Of a DNA stretch of 5,928 nucleotides, positions 1-5,342 are shown piece by piece (position 1 is the first letter of the stretch; every line of letters starts with the position of its first letter). Made by a program: the position numbers and the translations under genes. The DNA lies in NCBI GenBank assembly GCA_006227805.1, contig SBFT01000122.1:1-5928 (forward strand), in the 5' to 3' direction. The notes under the pieces are model-generated. The model was not told the origin of the DNA. It was given only the letters and a program-made list of their open reading frames with translations, and did not search any database. This DNA comes from Paracoccaceae bacterium. Its GTDB lineage: Bacteria; Pseudomonadota; Alphaproteobacteria; Rhodobacterales; Rhodobacteraceae.

Positions 1-697
1 AGGCGTCCTCGATATGCGGGAACATCTCGAAGAACAGCTTGCGCAGCGCCGGGCCCACCTCGCCCGCGGCTCCGTGGCCGGGGTGATAGGTCTCGGCCTC
101 GAGCCCGCTGATGCGGACCACGGCGTGATGCGGCAGGCAGAAATGGAACAGCTCGACCGCCGAGGGCGGCGTCGTGCGCGTGATGGTGACACCATCCTCG
201 AAGACGGCGACGGGGGTCAGGACCGGCTGGTTCATCGCCTGCGTCCGCATGTGGCCCGGCGTGCGGCGCAGCCGCGCCGAAGGACCCGTGACCAGATGCG
301 CGATCGGTCGCCCGACGCCGAAGGCCTCGGAGGCGATCCGGTAGATCGGCAGCGGCTTGGGCTGGCCGGGGATGTTGCGCGCCTGCACGGTCGTGGCGCC
401 GATCCAGAGCACCGGCATCGGGTCGCCGTCGACGGTCAGCACGCGGTCGCCCGGCAGCAGGTCCTCGATCGCGACGGGGCCGTCCGTCGTATCCACCAGC
501 GCGCCGCGCGCGAAGGCGGTGAAGGCGCCCTCGAACAGCGGCATGACGGGGATCAGGAAGTCCTTCTCGTCGATACGGCCATTGGGGCCCAGCGACAGCG
601 ATCTCGCGCGGCGCAGGATCGGGCGCGCGCGGTCTTCCAGCGGGTGAGGTGACGTCAGTTCGCCGCCGCGATACGGCGGGGTGGGAAGCGTGTTCAT
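1..697 (-). CDS. Hint-domain (Hint_2-type) protein, 3' end beyond the window
   Basis: The visible part is 232 residues read leftward from an ATG at 697, with no stop before the window edge, so the C-terminus is missing. A block typical of Hint_2 proteins (intein/hedgehog-fold domain common in Rhodobacterales) starts near residue 61: FARGALVDTTDGPVAIEDL followed by LPGDRVLTVDG. Further matches are WIG at 98-100, a TPGH motif at 146-149 and the late Hint block HFCLPHHAVV...ETYHPG at about 185-207. The N-terminal 50 residues show no signal peptide or membrane segment. In active Hint domains a Cys precedes the FxxGT-type motif and starts autoprocessing; here that position is Ala61, so self-splicing or cleavage is doubtful. 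The Shine-Dalgarno is weak (AGGG about 9 bases upstream). A good promoter lies about 75 bases upstream. The biological role is unknown. The domain call is fairly secure; any function is inference. Confidence 0.85.
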   Translation of the reverse strand, partial: MNTLPTPPYRGGELTSPHPLEDRARPILRRARSLSLGPNGRIDEKDFLIPVMPLFEGAFTAFARGALVDTTDGPVAIEDLLPGDRVLTVDGDPMPVLWIGATTVQARNIPGQPKPLPIYRIASEAFGVGRPIAHLVTGPSARLRRTPGHMRTQAMNQPVLTPVAVFEDGVTITRTTPPSAVELFHFCLPHHAVVRISGLEAETYHPGHGAAGEVGPALRKLFFEMFPHIEDA

Positions 698-776
698 CGT
701 CGGGCCCTACTTTTTCAGGTCCCGTCCGCGTCGGCCCCCACCGACAACGTCAGACGGTTATTGCGTCTTCATGTGC

Positions 777-806
777 AAAATACCGAAAGCAGCGCCGCAT
801 TGTCAA
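777..806 (-). promoter_or_regulatory. Sigma70-like promoter for the Hint gene
   Basis: On the minus strand a perfect TTGACA (806-801) is followed after 18 bases by TATTTT (782-777). The site sits in a local AT-rich patch within otherwise very GC-rich DNA, faces the Hint gene, and is separated from the preceding gene by a strong terminator, so the Hint gene appears to be an independent transcription unit. The -10 is imperfect and the spacer one base longer than ideal. This is read from sequence only. Confidence 0.55.
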
Positions 807-940
807 AAATTGCCCAACATTGAAAACCCTGGCCGGGTCAATCCGTCCGGACCCCGGGGCTTTGTTTCGGCGCGCCGGGCAATGCCACGGAATTGCCACA
901 ATGCGATTCGGGACAGGTCGGGGCCTGGGTGCGGGGCAGC

Positions 941-973
941 AAAAAGCCCCGCTCCGGCGAACCGGTCGGGGCT
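941..973 (-). terminator. Rho-independent terminator after the 50-residue protein gene
   Basis: On the minus strand the stem AGCCCCG (973-967) pairs with CGGGGCT (951-945). An inner CCGG-TTCG-CCGG hairpin (965-954) closes with a stable TTCG tetraloop. The run of T at 945-941 follows directly. This is a near-ideal intrinsic terminator about 60 bases past the stop codon of the small gene. It probably ends transcripts from the small gene and perhaps read-through from the lgt-pgeF cluster. Confidence 0.88.
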
Positions 974-1032
974 GGATACATGCAGGCCCTGACCCGCCCC
1001 CGCAGGAGCAGGGCGGGCGGGTCGGGCGTGGC

Positions 1033-1185
1033 TCAGGCCAGCCTGGCGCGGGCCGGTGCGGCGGCGGGTTGCGCACGGCGCTGGATCAGGGCGTGGCGCG
1101 CCTCGCCACGGGCCCAGGGCAGCCGGGTTTCGGTGGCCTTCGCTGTGGCGATGACCGACTTCAGGAAACGGGTGCGAACCTTCAT
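1033..1185 (-). CDS. Small basic protein of 50 residues, unknown function
   Basis: This short frame starts at ATG 1185-1183 and stops at TGA 1035-1033. It begins MKVRTRFLKSVIATAKATE, continues with a TRLPWARGEARHALIQRR segment and ends in an Ala/Pro/Arg-rich tail. It holds about a dozen Lys/Arg against two acidic residues and has no signal peptide or membrane segment. Support for a real gene: an excellent Shine-Dalgarno (AGGAGAG, 1199-1193) seven bases before the ATG, a strong intrinsic terminator about 60 bases past the stop, and a composition unlike a shadow frame. I loosely remember similar small 'KxRxxFxKSxxxTAK...PWxRG' proteins in Rhodobacterales, but cannot name a family or function. 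The basic character could suit nucleic acid, ribosome or membrane-surface binding, which is inference only. It lies 145 bases after pgeF on the same strand, so it may be the last gene of that operon or have its own promoter; I saw no convincing promoter in 1186-1330. Confidence 0.77.
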   Translation of the reverse strand: MKVRTRFLKSVIATAKATETRLPWARGEARHALIQRRAQPAAAPARARLA

Positions 1186-1330
1186 CTCTGGTCTCTCCTG
1201 CTTGGCCGCATCGGGGCGGCCTGGTCTGGCATGGCGGAGAGGATGCGCGTCCTTTGAGGCCGGGTTTGGGCCGAATTGAGAAGAAAGCCGCCGCGATTGT
1301 GACGCGCCTCGGGCCGCGCGGTTCCGCCCC

Positions 1331-2080
1331 TCAGAGCCGGATGACCGAAATCAGTCGCCCGTAATCGGCCTCGCCCGCGTGCACGCTGCGGCGATAGGAA
1401 AAGAAGCGCTCGGGGTCGGAATAGGTGCAGTGCCCGGTCCATTCCGCGTGTCCGATCCCGGCCGCGCGCAGCCGGTGAAGCCCGAAGGACGGCAGGTCGA
1501 AGTGATAGCGGTCGCCCCGGCCATTGGCGAAGAACCGGGCGTGATCGCCGTCTTCGGCCAGGAACGCGTCCAGGAATTCGGGGCCGACCTCGTAGGCGCG
1601 CTGGCTGATGGTGGGGCCGATCACCGCGACGATGCCCTCGCGCCGGGCGCCGAGGGCCACCATCGCCTCGACCGTCGCCTCGAGCACCCCGTCGAGCGCG
1701 CCGCGCCACCCGGCATGGGCCGCGCCTATCACCCGGGCCTGCGCATCGGCGAACAGGACCGGCTGGCAATCGGCGGTCAGCACCGACAGCGCGACGCCGG
1801 GCGTCGCGGTCACCATCGCATCCGCGCGCGGCTTTTCGGGCGGGGGGGCGTCGATCACCGCGACGTCGGCGGAATGGACCTGGTGCACGCCGGCCAGGGC
1901 CTCGACCTCGAAGGCCTCGGCCACGCGGGCGCGGTTGATGGCGACGATCTCGCTCAGATCGCTGGAGCCCGCACCGCAGTTCAGGCCGTGGAAGATCCCG
2001 CTGGACGCGCCGCCGCGCCGGGTGACGAAACCGTGCCGCAGGGGCGCCAGGCTGTCCGAAGTCAGGATCTCAAGCGTCAT
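1331..2080 (-). CDS. pgeF: Peptidoglycan editing factor PgeF (YfiH/DUF152, Cu-oxidase_4 family)
   Basis: This 249-residue protein has the usual length and whole-length motifs of the YfiH/PgeF family: GFVTRRGGASSGIFHGLN near the N-terminus (residues 17-34), VHQVHSADV (65-73), TADCQPV (102-108), AAHAGWRG (120-127), an IGPTISQRAYEVG block, and the C-terminal CTYSDPERFFSYRR. The metal site is visible as His69, Cys105 and His122. In E. coli the enzyme corrects muropeptide precursors carrying L-Ser in place of L-Ala. Homologues have also been reported with laccase-like or purine nucleoside activities, so the exact substrate here is not settled. It is cytoplasmic. Its ATG overlaps the stop of the upstream methyltransferase gene (ATGA, 2080-2077), there is little Shine-Dalgarno signal, and translation is therefore probably coupled. 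It is the third gene of the lgt cluster. Confidence 0.95.
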   Translation of the reverse strand: MTLEILTSDSLAPLRHGFVTRRGGASSGIFHGLNCGAGSSDLSEIVAINRARVAEAFEVEALAGVHQVHSADVAVIDAPPPEKPRADAMVTATPGVALSVLTADCQPVLFADAQARVIGAAHAGWRGALDGVLEATVEAMVALGARREGIVAVIGPTISQRAYEVGPEFLDAFLAEDGDHARFFANGRGDRYHFDLPSFGLHRLRAAGIGHAEWTGHCTYSDPERFFSYRRSVHAGEADYGRLISVIRL

Positions 2081-3138
2081 GGTTCAAGGCCCGGGGGCGG
2101 TGGGGCTGTCCGGGGATGAACACCCATCACCTTGAAGAGCGTTCCCATTTCTTCGGGATGCGTCAACCTGCGATGTGCGGCGACATGGGCATCCAGCGCC
2201 GCGCCGGCCAGGTTGCGGGCCAGTCCCCGCGCCCGCGCCGTGATCCCCAGCCGTTCCAGGAAGACCCCCTGGGGCGTCAGGCGGGTATGCGCGCAGGGGG
2301 CGGCGGCGCGGGCCAGGGCCTCGAAATCCACATGCGCCGTCAGGTCGGCCCGGCCCGGTTGCGCCAGAGGATCGGCGCGGGCGTGGCCCGCCACCGCCTG
2401 CAACGTGTCGCCCAGCGACCGCCAGTCGCCATAGTCGATCACCAGCGCCGCGCCGCCGTGATCGGCGATCCGGGCCGCGACGGCCTGAAGGATGGGCGCG
2501 GCGGCGGGGCAGTATTCGACCAGATCGCCGTCCCTCGTGTCCTCGAGCCGCGCCTTCAGCGCCGGTTGCGGCTGGGCGGGGCCAAGGCCGAAGGTCAGCC
2601 GGCCCTCCGCCAGACCGACCTGCCGTTCCCGCCAGAGTGCGCCGTCGCGCAGGAACTGCCGGATCGGCAGGGCGTCGAAGAACTCGTTGGCGACCAGGAA
2701 CAGGGGCGCATCCGGCAGGGCGTACACGCCATCGATCCAGGCCGGGTCATGGGCGGCAAGGGTCTGCGCCTGAAGGCCGCGCATCCGGGGCGAGGCCTCG
2801 ATCAGCACCAGGCGGGCGGCGTCGAGAAAGCCCGGCACGGCGCGCGCCGCCCGCAGCGCGTCCGCCATCAGCGTGCCGCGACCCGGCCCGGCCTCGGCCA
2901 GGGTGAAGGGCGCGGGCGCGCCCTGGTCCAGCCAGGCCTGCGCCAGGCACAGCCCGATCAGTTCGCCGAACATCTGGCTGATCTCGGGCGCGGTCACGAA
3001 GGCGCCCTCCGCCCCTAGCGCGGGCTGCGTGGTGTAAAAGCCGAATTCGGGGTGCAGCAGGCACTCGGCCATGTAGTCGGCGACGCTGATCGGCCCCTGC
3101 GCCGCGATCCGGCGGGAGAGGATGTCGATCAGGCTCAT
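2077..3138 (-). CDS. SAM-dependent methyltransferase of the NDUFAF7/MidA family (DUF185)
   Basis: The 353-residue product matches the family along its length: an N-terminal ISVADYMAECLLHPEFGFY (17-35), FVTAPEISQMFGE (47-59), the SAM-binding motif I EAGPGRGTLM (82-91), the acidic end of the next strand LVLIEAS (110-116), the family hallmark NEFFDALP (151-158), ALVIDYGD (231-238), TAHVDF (268-272) and a C-terminal QGVFLERLGI and GTLFKVMG. The mitochondrial relative dimethylates an arginine of the 49-kDa complex I subunit during assembly. The bacterial protein plausibly does the same to the NuoD equivalent, but this is inferred. One departure is Ala46 where relatives often have Asp in GDFxTxPE. 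The start ATG overlaps the lgt stop and the stop overlaps the pgeF start, four bases each, so it is the middle gene of a coupled operon. Confidence 0.94.
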   Translation of the reverse strand: MSLIDILSRRIAAQGPISVADYMAECLLHPEFGFYTTQPALGAEGAFVTAPEISQMFGELIGLCLAQAWLDQGAPAPFTLAEAGPGRGTLMADALRAARAVPGFLDAARLVLIEASPRMRGLQAQTLAAHDPAWIDGVYALPDAPLFLVANEFFDALPIRQFLRDGALWRERQVGLAEGRLTFGLGPAQPQPALKARLEDTRDGDLVEYCPAAAPILQAVAARIADHGGAALVIDYGDWRSLGDTLQAVAGHARADPLAQPGRADLTAHVDFEALARAAAPCAHTRLTPQGVFLERLGITARARGLARNLAGAALDAHVAAHRRLTHPEEMGTLFKVMGVHPRTAPPPPGLEP

Positions 3139-4043
3139 GTCCGCGTGCGACGGCCCTGCGCCGTTGCCGACAGGATCAGCCAGAGACCCAGCGCCAGCAT
3201 CGGCAGCGACAGAAGCTGCCCCATCGTCAGACCGAAACCATCCACATGAAGCGCCAGCCCCAAGGGGTTGCCGGGGCTGATGAATTGCTCATCCGGCTGG
3301 CGCACGAACTCGACCGCGAAGCGGGCCAGGCCATAGCCCGCGAAGAAGGTGCCGGCGATCAGGCCGGGACGCCGAAGGGCGCCGCGCCGCCAGGCCATCC
3401 AGATCAGCAGAAGGCCCAGGACCAGGCCCTCCAGCACCCCTTCGTAGAGCTGCGAGGGATGGCGCGCGCAGAGCCCCACGACGCCCGGACAATCCTGCGC
3501 CGCCTCGCCCGGAAAGATCACGCCCCAGGGCAGGTCGGTCGGGCGGCCCCAGAGCTCGGCGTTGATGAAGTTCGCAACGCGCCCCAACAGCAGACCCGCC
3601 GGCACGCAGAGCGCGATCAGGTCCGCAAGGCTCCGCCTGGGCAAGCCATGGCGCGCGGCATAGATCCAGCTGGCGATCACCACCCCCAGAAGCCCGCCAT
3701 GGAAGGACATGCCCCCCTGCCAGACCGCCAGGATCTGGCCGGGATTGGCCAGGTAATAGCCGGGCTGGTAGAACAGGACGAACCCCAGCCGCCCGCCCAG
3801 GATGATCCCCAGGATCGCCCAGGTGATGTAGTCGTCCACCTGCGCCCGCGTCATCGGCGCCTGGCCCTGCGGCCACAGATGCGCCCGCGTCACGGCGACA
3901 AGGCCCAGACGCCAGCCCAGAAGGATCCCCACGATATAGGCCAGCGCATACCAGCGCAGCGCGATGTCCACGCCGAACAGCGTGAAGGACACCAGGTTCG
4001 GGCCGATATCGGGAAAGGACAGGGCGGCGTGCATGGCCGTCAC
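3135..4043 (-). CDS. lgt: Prolipoprotein diacylglyceryl transferase Lgt
   Basis: Lgt moves diacylglycerol from phosphatidylglycerol to the lipobox cysteine of prolipoproteins, the first step of lipoprotein maturation in the inner membrane. The 302-residue protein shows about seven hydrophobic segments and the family signatures: LRWYALAY (29-36), MSFHGG with His115 (112-117), GRVANFINAELWGRPT (154-169; Arg155, Asn158, Asn161, Glu163), HPSQLYE (195-201) and GLARFAVEFVRQPD (238-251; Arg241, Glu245). These cover the residues known to be essential in E. coli. The start is ambiguous: a GTG at 4043 has an AGG about six bases upstream, while an ATG three codons in (4034) would give 299 residues beginning MHAALSFPDI, which looks more like remembered homologues. 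It is the first gene of the leftward cluster and is divergent from the ubiK-type gene 108 bases away. No strong promoter is visible for it. Confidence 0.97.
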   Translation of the reverse strand: MTAMHAALSFPDIGPNLVSFTLFGVDIALRWYALAYIVGILLGWRLGLVAVTRAHLWPQGQAPMTRAQVDDYITWAILGIILGGRLGFVLFYQPGYYLANPGQILAVWQGGMSFHGGLLGVVIASWIYAARHGLPRRSLADLIALCVPAGLLLGRVANFINAELWGRPTDLPWGVIFPGEAAQDCPGVVGLCARHPSQLYEGVLEGLVLGLLLIWMAWRRGALRRPGLIAGTFFAGYGLARFAVEFVRQPDEQFISPGNPLGLALHVDGFGLTMGQLLSLPMLALGLWLILSATAQGRRTRT

Positions 4044-4095
4044 TCAGCACCTGCGGACGGCGAAGTCAACCGGCTGGATGGGCGGCGCGTCGGGC

Positions 4096-4124
4096 TTGCC
4101 CTGACCGGGGACACCGCCCATATA
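4096..4124 (+). promoter_or_regulatory. Possible promoter for the ubiK-type gene
   Basis: TTGCCC (4096-4101) and CATATA (4119-4124) are 17 bases apart in the lgt/ubiK divergent gap; TATAGA at 4121-4126 is an alternative -10 with a 19-base spacer. A start near 4131 would leave a short leader still holding the Shine-Dalgarno at 4138-4144. The core ATATAG is nearly symmetric and could also serve as a -10 for lgt, but I could not find a good minus-strand -35. The evidence is moderate to weak. Confidence 0.35.
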
Positions 4125-4151
4125 GAGGGCATCGCGGAAGGAGGCGACACC

Positions 4152-4481
4152 ATGCAGACCCGCAACAAGATCCTCGACGACATCTCGCAACTGATGACGA
4201 ATGCCATGGGCGTGGCCCAGGGCGCGCGGGAAGAGGCCGAGACGGCGATGAAAGGCCTGATCGACCGCTGGCTGGCCGACCGCGATTTCGTCACGCGCGA
4301 GGAATTCGAGGCCGTCCGCGCCATGGCCCAGAAGGCGCGCGAGGAGAATGCGGCGCTGGCCGCGCGACTGCAGGCGCTGGAAGAAGCGACCCCGGCGCGT
4401 CCGGCGGTCAAGTCGAAGCCCGTTCCGAAACCCCGCGCCGCGCCCCGGCCCAAGCCCAAGGCCGCGCCCAAGAAGGGCTGA
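4152..4481 (+). CDS. ubiK: UbiK-family (BMFP/YqiC) ubiquinone biosynthesis accessory factor
   Basis: The 109-residue protein begins MQTRNKILDDISQLMTNAMG, an amphipathic helix typical of the BMFP/YqiC family. It continues with a helical middle that includes LIDRWLADRDFVTREEFEAV (36-55) and a heptad-like coiled coil, AREENAALAARLQALEE (62-78). E. coli UbiK is a trimeric coiled-coil protein that supports the aerobic ubiquinone pathway, probably through lipids or the Ubi complex; the same role is inferred here. The last 30 residues are a Lys/Pro/Ala-rich, probably disordered tail that may extend beyond the shorter E. coli protein. The start is fixed by a strong Shine-Dalgarno, AAGGAGG (4138-4144), seven bases before the ATG. 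The same frame stays open far upstream across antisense lgt, but that extension has no family resemblance. The gene is divergent from lgt, and no partner follows it closely. Confidence 0.92.
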   Translation: MQTRNKILDDISQLMTNAMGVAQGAREEAETAMKGLIDRWLADRDFVTREEFEAVRAMAQKAREENAALAARLQALEEATPARPAVKSKPVPKPRAAPRPKPKAAPKKG

Positions 4482-4517
4482 GACCGGACCGCCGCGAGAA
4501 CCTGTGGTTGCCGCCCT

Positions 4518-4543
4518 GACGGGACGGCGCGTCCGAACCCGTC
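4518..4543 (+). terminator. Possible weak terminator hairpin after ubiK
   Basis: GACGGG (4518-4523) can pair with CCCGTC (4538-4543), starting about 37 bases after the ubiK stop; an alternative inner fold pairs GGACG with CGTCC. No U-run follows, so this would be a poor intrinsic terminator on its own. It may instead protect the 3' end, or the pairing may simply reflect high GC. Confidence 0.25.
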
Positions 4544-4596
4544 TCTGGGCGTGCGGCGAAGTATGCCCAAGGCGGGGCCGCCGATCAAACCAAATT

Positions 4597-4619
4597 CCGA
4601 AACCTGCGCGATATTTCGG
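4597..4619. repeat. Inverted repeat CCGAAA-N11-TTTCGG
   Basis: Two perfect 6-base arms separated by 11 bases lie in an AT-enriched patch about 180 bases upstream of the YbjN start. The centre-to-centre spacing of the arms is 17 bases, compatible with a dimeric regulator binding site. No known operator consensus was recognised, and chance occurrence is possible. Confidence 0.3.
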
Positions 4620-4753
4620 CGTGTGTCTCCGGCTGTCCACAACTTATTGCGGGCTGCCCCAAAATAGGGGGTTGCCAGCATCAACCGCCCAAAGCACCAT
4701 ATTTGGTACAGGCACGGGGGATCGCCCCGGTTTGTAGAGCAGTCACCTAAGCC

Positions 4754-4775
4754 TTGGGGCGCTGCCAGCCCCCAA
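4754..4775 (+). promoter_or_regulatory. Hairpin in the YbjN-gene leader
   Basis: TTGGGG (4754-4759) pairs with CCCCAA (4770-4775). A further GCT/AGC pairing inside, next to one bulged C, gives a compact stable stem. It ends 15 bases before the GAGG ribosome binding site (4791-4794) of the YbjN gene, with no U-run after it, so it looks more like a leader structure than a terminator. Any regulatory role is inference. Confidence 0.35.
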
Positions 4776-4800
4776 CCGCTAGAAAGCAGTGAGGTGCATC

Positions 4801-5301
4801 ATGGCCATTTCCGAACCCTATCTGGAAGAAGACATTCATCCGATCGACATCGTCGAACATCTGGCCGAACACCACGAATGGGATTTCGACCGGTTGGGGG
4901 ACGACCAGATCGCGATGGCCGTGGAAGGCCAGTGGCGCACCTATTCGCTGACGCTGGCCTGGTCCGGTTTCGACGAAACGCTGCGGATGGTCTGCACCTT
5001 CGAGATGGACCCGCCCGCCGAAAAGATGCCGGCACTCTATGAACTGATCAACCAGATCAACGACCAGTGCTGGGCGGGCGCCTTCACCTACTGGGCCGAA
5101 CCCAAGCTGATGGTCTATCGCTACGGGCTGGTTCTGGCCGGTGGCCAGATGGCCACGCCCGAACAGATCGACACGATGATCGGCGCCGCCGTCATGTCGG
5201 CCGAACGCTATTACCCGGCGATGCAGCTGTTGATCTGGGGCGACAAGACCCCGGCCCAGGCCATGCAGGCCGCCATTGCCGAGGCCTACGGACGCGCGTA
5301 A
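4801..5301 (+). CDS. YbjN-domain protein
   Basis: The 166-residue product matches the YbjN family (PF10722-type), whose fold resembles type III secretion chaperones. E. coli YbjN has been linked to stress tolerance and motility; the role in alphaproteobacteria is undefined. Features include the N-terminal HPIDIVEHLAEHHEWDFDRL (13-32), QWRTYSLTLAW (44-54), TFEMDPPAEKMPALYELINQ (66-85), WAGAFTYWAEPKLMVYRYGL (91-110) and the C-terminal AERYYPAMQLLIWG and AIAEAYGRA. No signal peptide or membrane segment is present, so it is probably cytoplasmic. The ATG at 4801 is preferred because GAGG (4791-4794) sits six bases upstream; the in-frame GTG at 4789 would add only MRCI and use up that site. proC follows 41 bases later on the same strand, with a terminator-like hairpin in between. 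Confidence 0.93.
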   Translation: MAISEPYLEEDIHPIDIVEHLAEHHEWDFDRLGDDQIAMAVEGQWRTYSLTLAWSGFDETLRMVCTFEMDPPAEKMPALYELINQINDQCWAGAFTYWAEPKLMVYRYGLVLAGGQMATPEQIDTMIGAAVMSAERYYPAMQLLIWGDKTPAQAMQAAIAEAYGRA

Positions 5302-5305
5302 ACAC

Positions 5306-5341
5306 AAGGCCCTGATCTGACACGCGGGGGAGGGGCCTTTT
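5306..5341 (+). terminator. Terminator-like hairpin between the YbjN gene and proC
   Basis: AAGGCCC (5306-5312) pairs perfectly with GGGCCTT (5333-5339) around a 20-base loop, and a T-run (5338-5341) ends the structure. It starts four bases after the YbjN stop. The loop and 3' arm contain the proC Shine-Dalgarno GGAGG (5329-5333), so the same structure could stop transcription partly, or hide or present the proC ribosome binding site. The large loop and short T-run make it weaker than a classic terminator. Confidence 0.5.
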
Positions 5342-5342
5342 C

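Larger units (their letters stand above)
698..1032. other. Intergenic region between the small protein gene and the Hint gene
   Basis: These 335 bases hold no supportable gene. They contain, in minus-strand reading order, the terminator of the small gene (973-941), about 130 bases with nothing recognisable, and a sigma70-like promoter (806-777) whose transcript would begin near 770 and give the Hint gene a leader of roughly 70 bases. The stretch 755-830 is visibly richer in A and T than its surroundings, as expected for a promoter. Open frames through here in other phases are arginine/proline-rich and show no family resemblance. Confidence 0.7.
4482..4800. other. Gene-free region between ubiK and the YbjN gene
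   Basis: These 319 bases hold no gene I can support. They contain a GACGGG/CCCGTC hairpin soon after ubiK (4518-4543), a CCGAAA/TTTCGG inverted repeat (4597-4619), a CCCC-AAAATA-GGGG hairpin (4657-4670), a small symmetric ACCA-TATT-TGGT (4696-4707), a CGGGG-GATCG-CCCCG hairpin (4715-4729) and a TTGGGG/CCCCAA hairpin (4754-4775) just before the YbjN ribosome binding site. AT-rich stretches near 4585-4620 and 4640-4710 suggest promoter activity for the YbjN gene, but no pair of -35 and -10 boxes has acceptable spacing. A long structured leader or a small RNA is possible but unproven. Confidence 0.55.

Noticed and set aside
14..652. Plus-strand frame of 212 codons across the Hint gene
   Set aside because: It is antisense to the Hint frame, with an Arg/Asp/His-rich composition typical of shadow frames in high-GC DNA.
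750..1076. Minus-strand frame of 108 codons in the gap upstream of the Hint gene
   Set aside because: It runs through the terminator and the promoter, is Pro/Arg-rich and has no recognisable motif.
1182..1232. A 16-codon minus-strand frame (MPDQAAPMRPSRRDQR) whose stop overlaps the ATG of the 50-residue gene
   Set aside because: The ATGA arrangement looks like a coupled leader peptide, but there is no ribosome binding site before it and the small gene has its own excellent one. Chance is the simpler explanation.
1182..1769. Minus-strand frame of 195 codons overlapping pgeF
   Set aside because: It is an Arg/Gly/Pro-rich shadow of the well-supported pgeF in another phase.
3246..4151. Long plus-strand open frame running across antisense lgt into ubiK
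   Set aside because: The part before 4152 is the shadow of lgt: low-complexity, rich in Arg/Gln/Pro, with no family motif. The real gene starts at 4152 behind a strong Shine-Dalgarno.
4633..4642. Possible DnaA box (CTGTCCACA)
   Set aside because: Two mismatches from TTATCCACA, a single copy and no other origin features.
4040..4684. Minus-strand frame of 214 codons opposite ubiK and the following gap
   Set aside because: It is antisense to the clearly recognisable ubiK and has no family match, ribosome binding site or promoter.
4671..4707. Promoter candidate TTGCCA with CATATT upstream of the YbjN gene
   Set aside because: The spacer is about 20 bases, too long for sigma70, and the boxes do not fit a heat-shock sigma pattern either.
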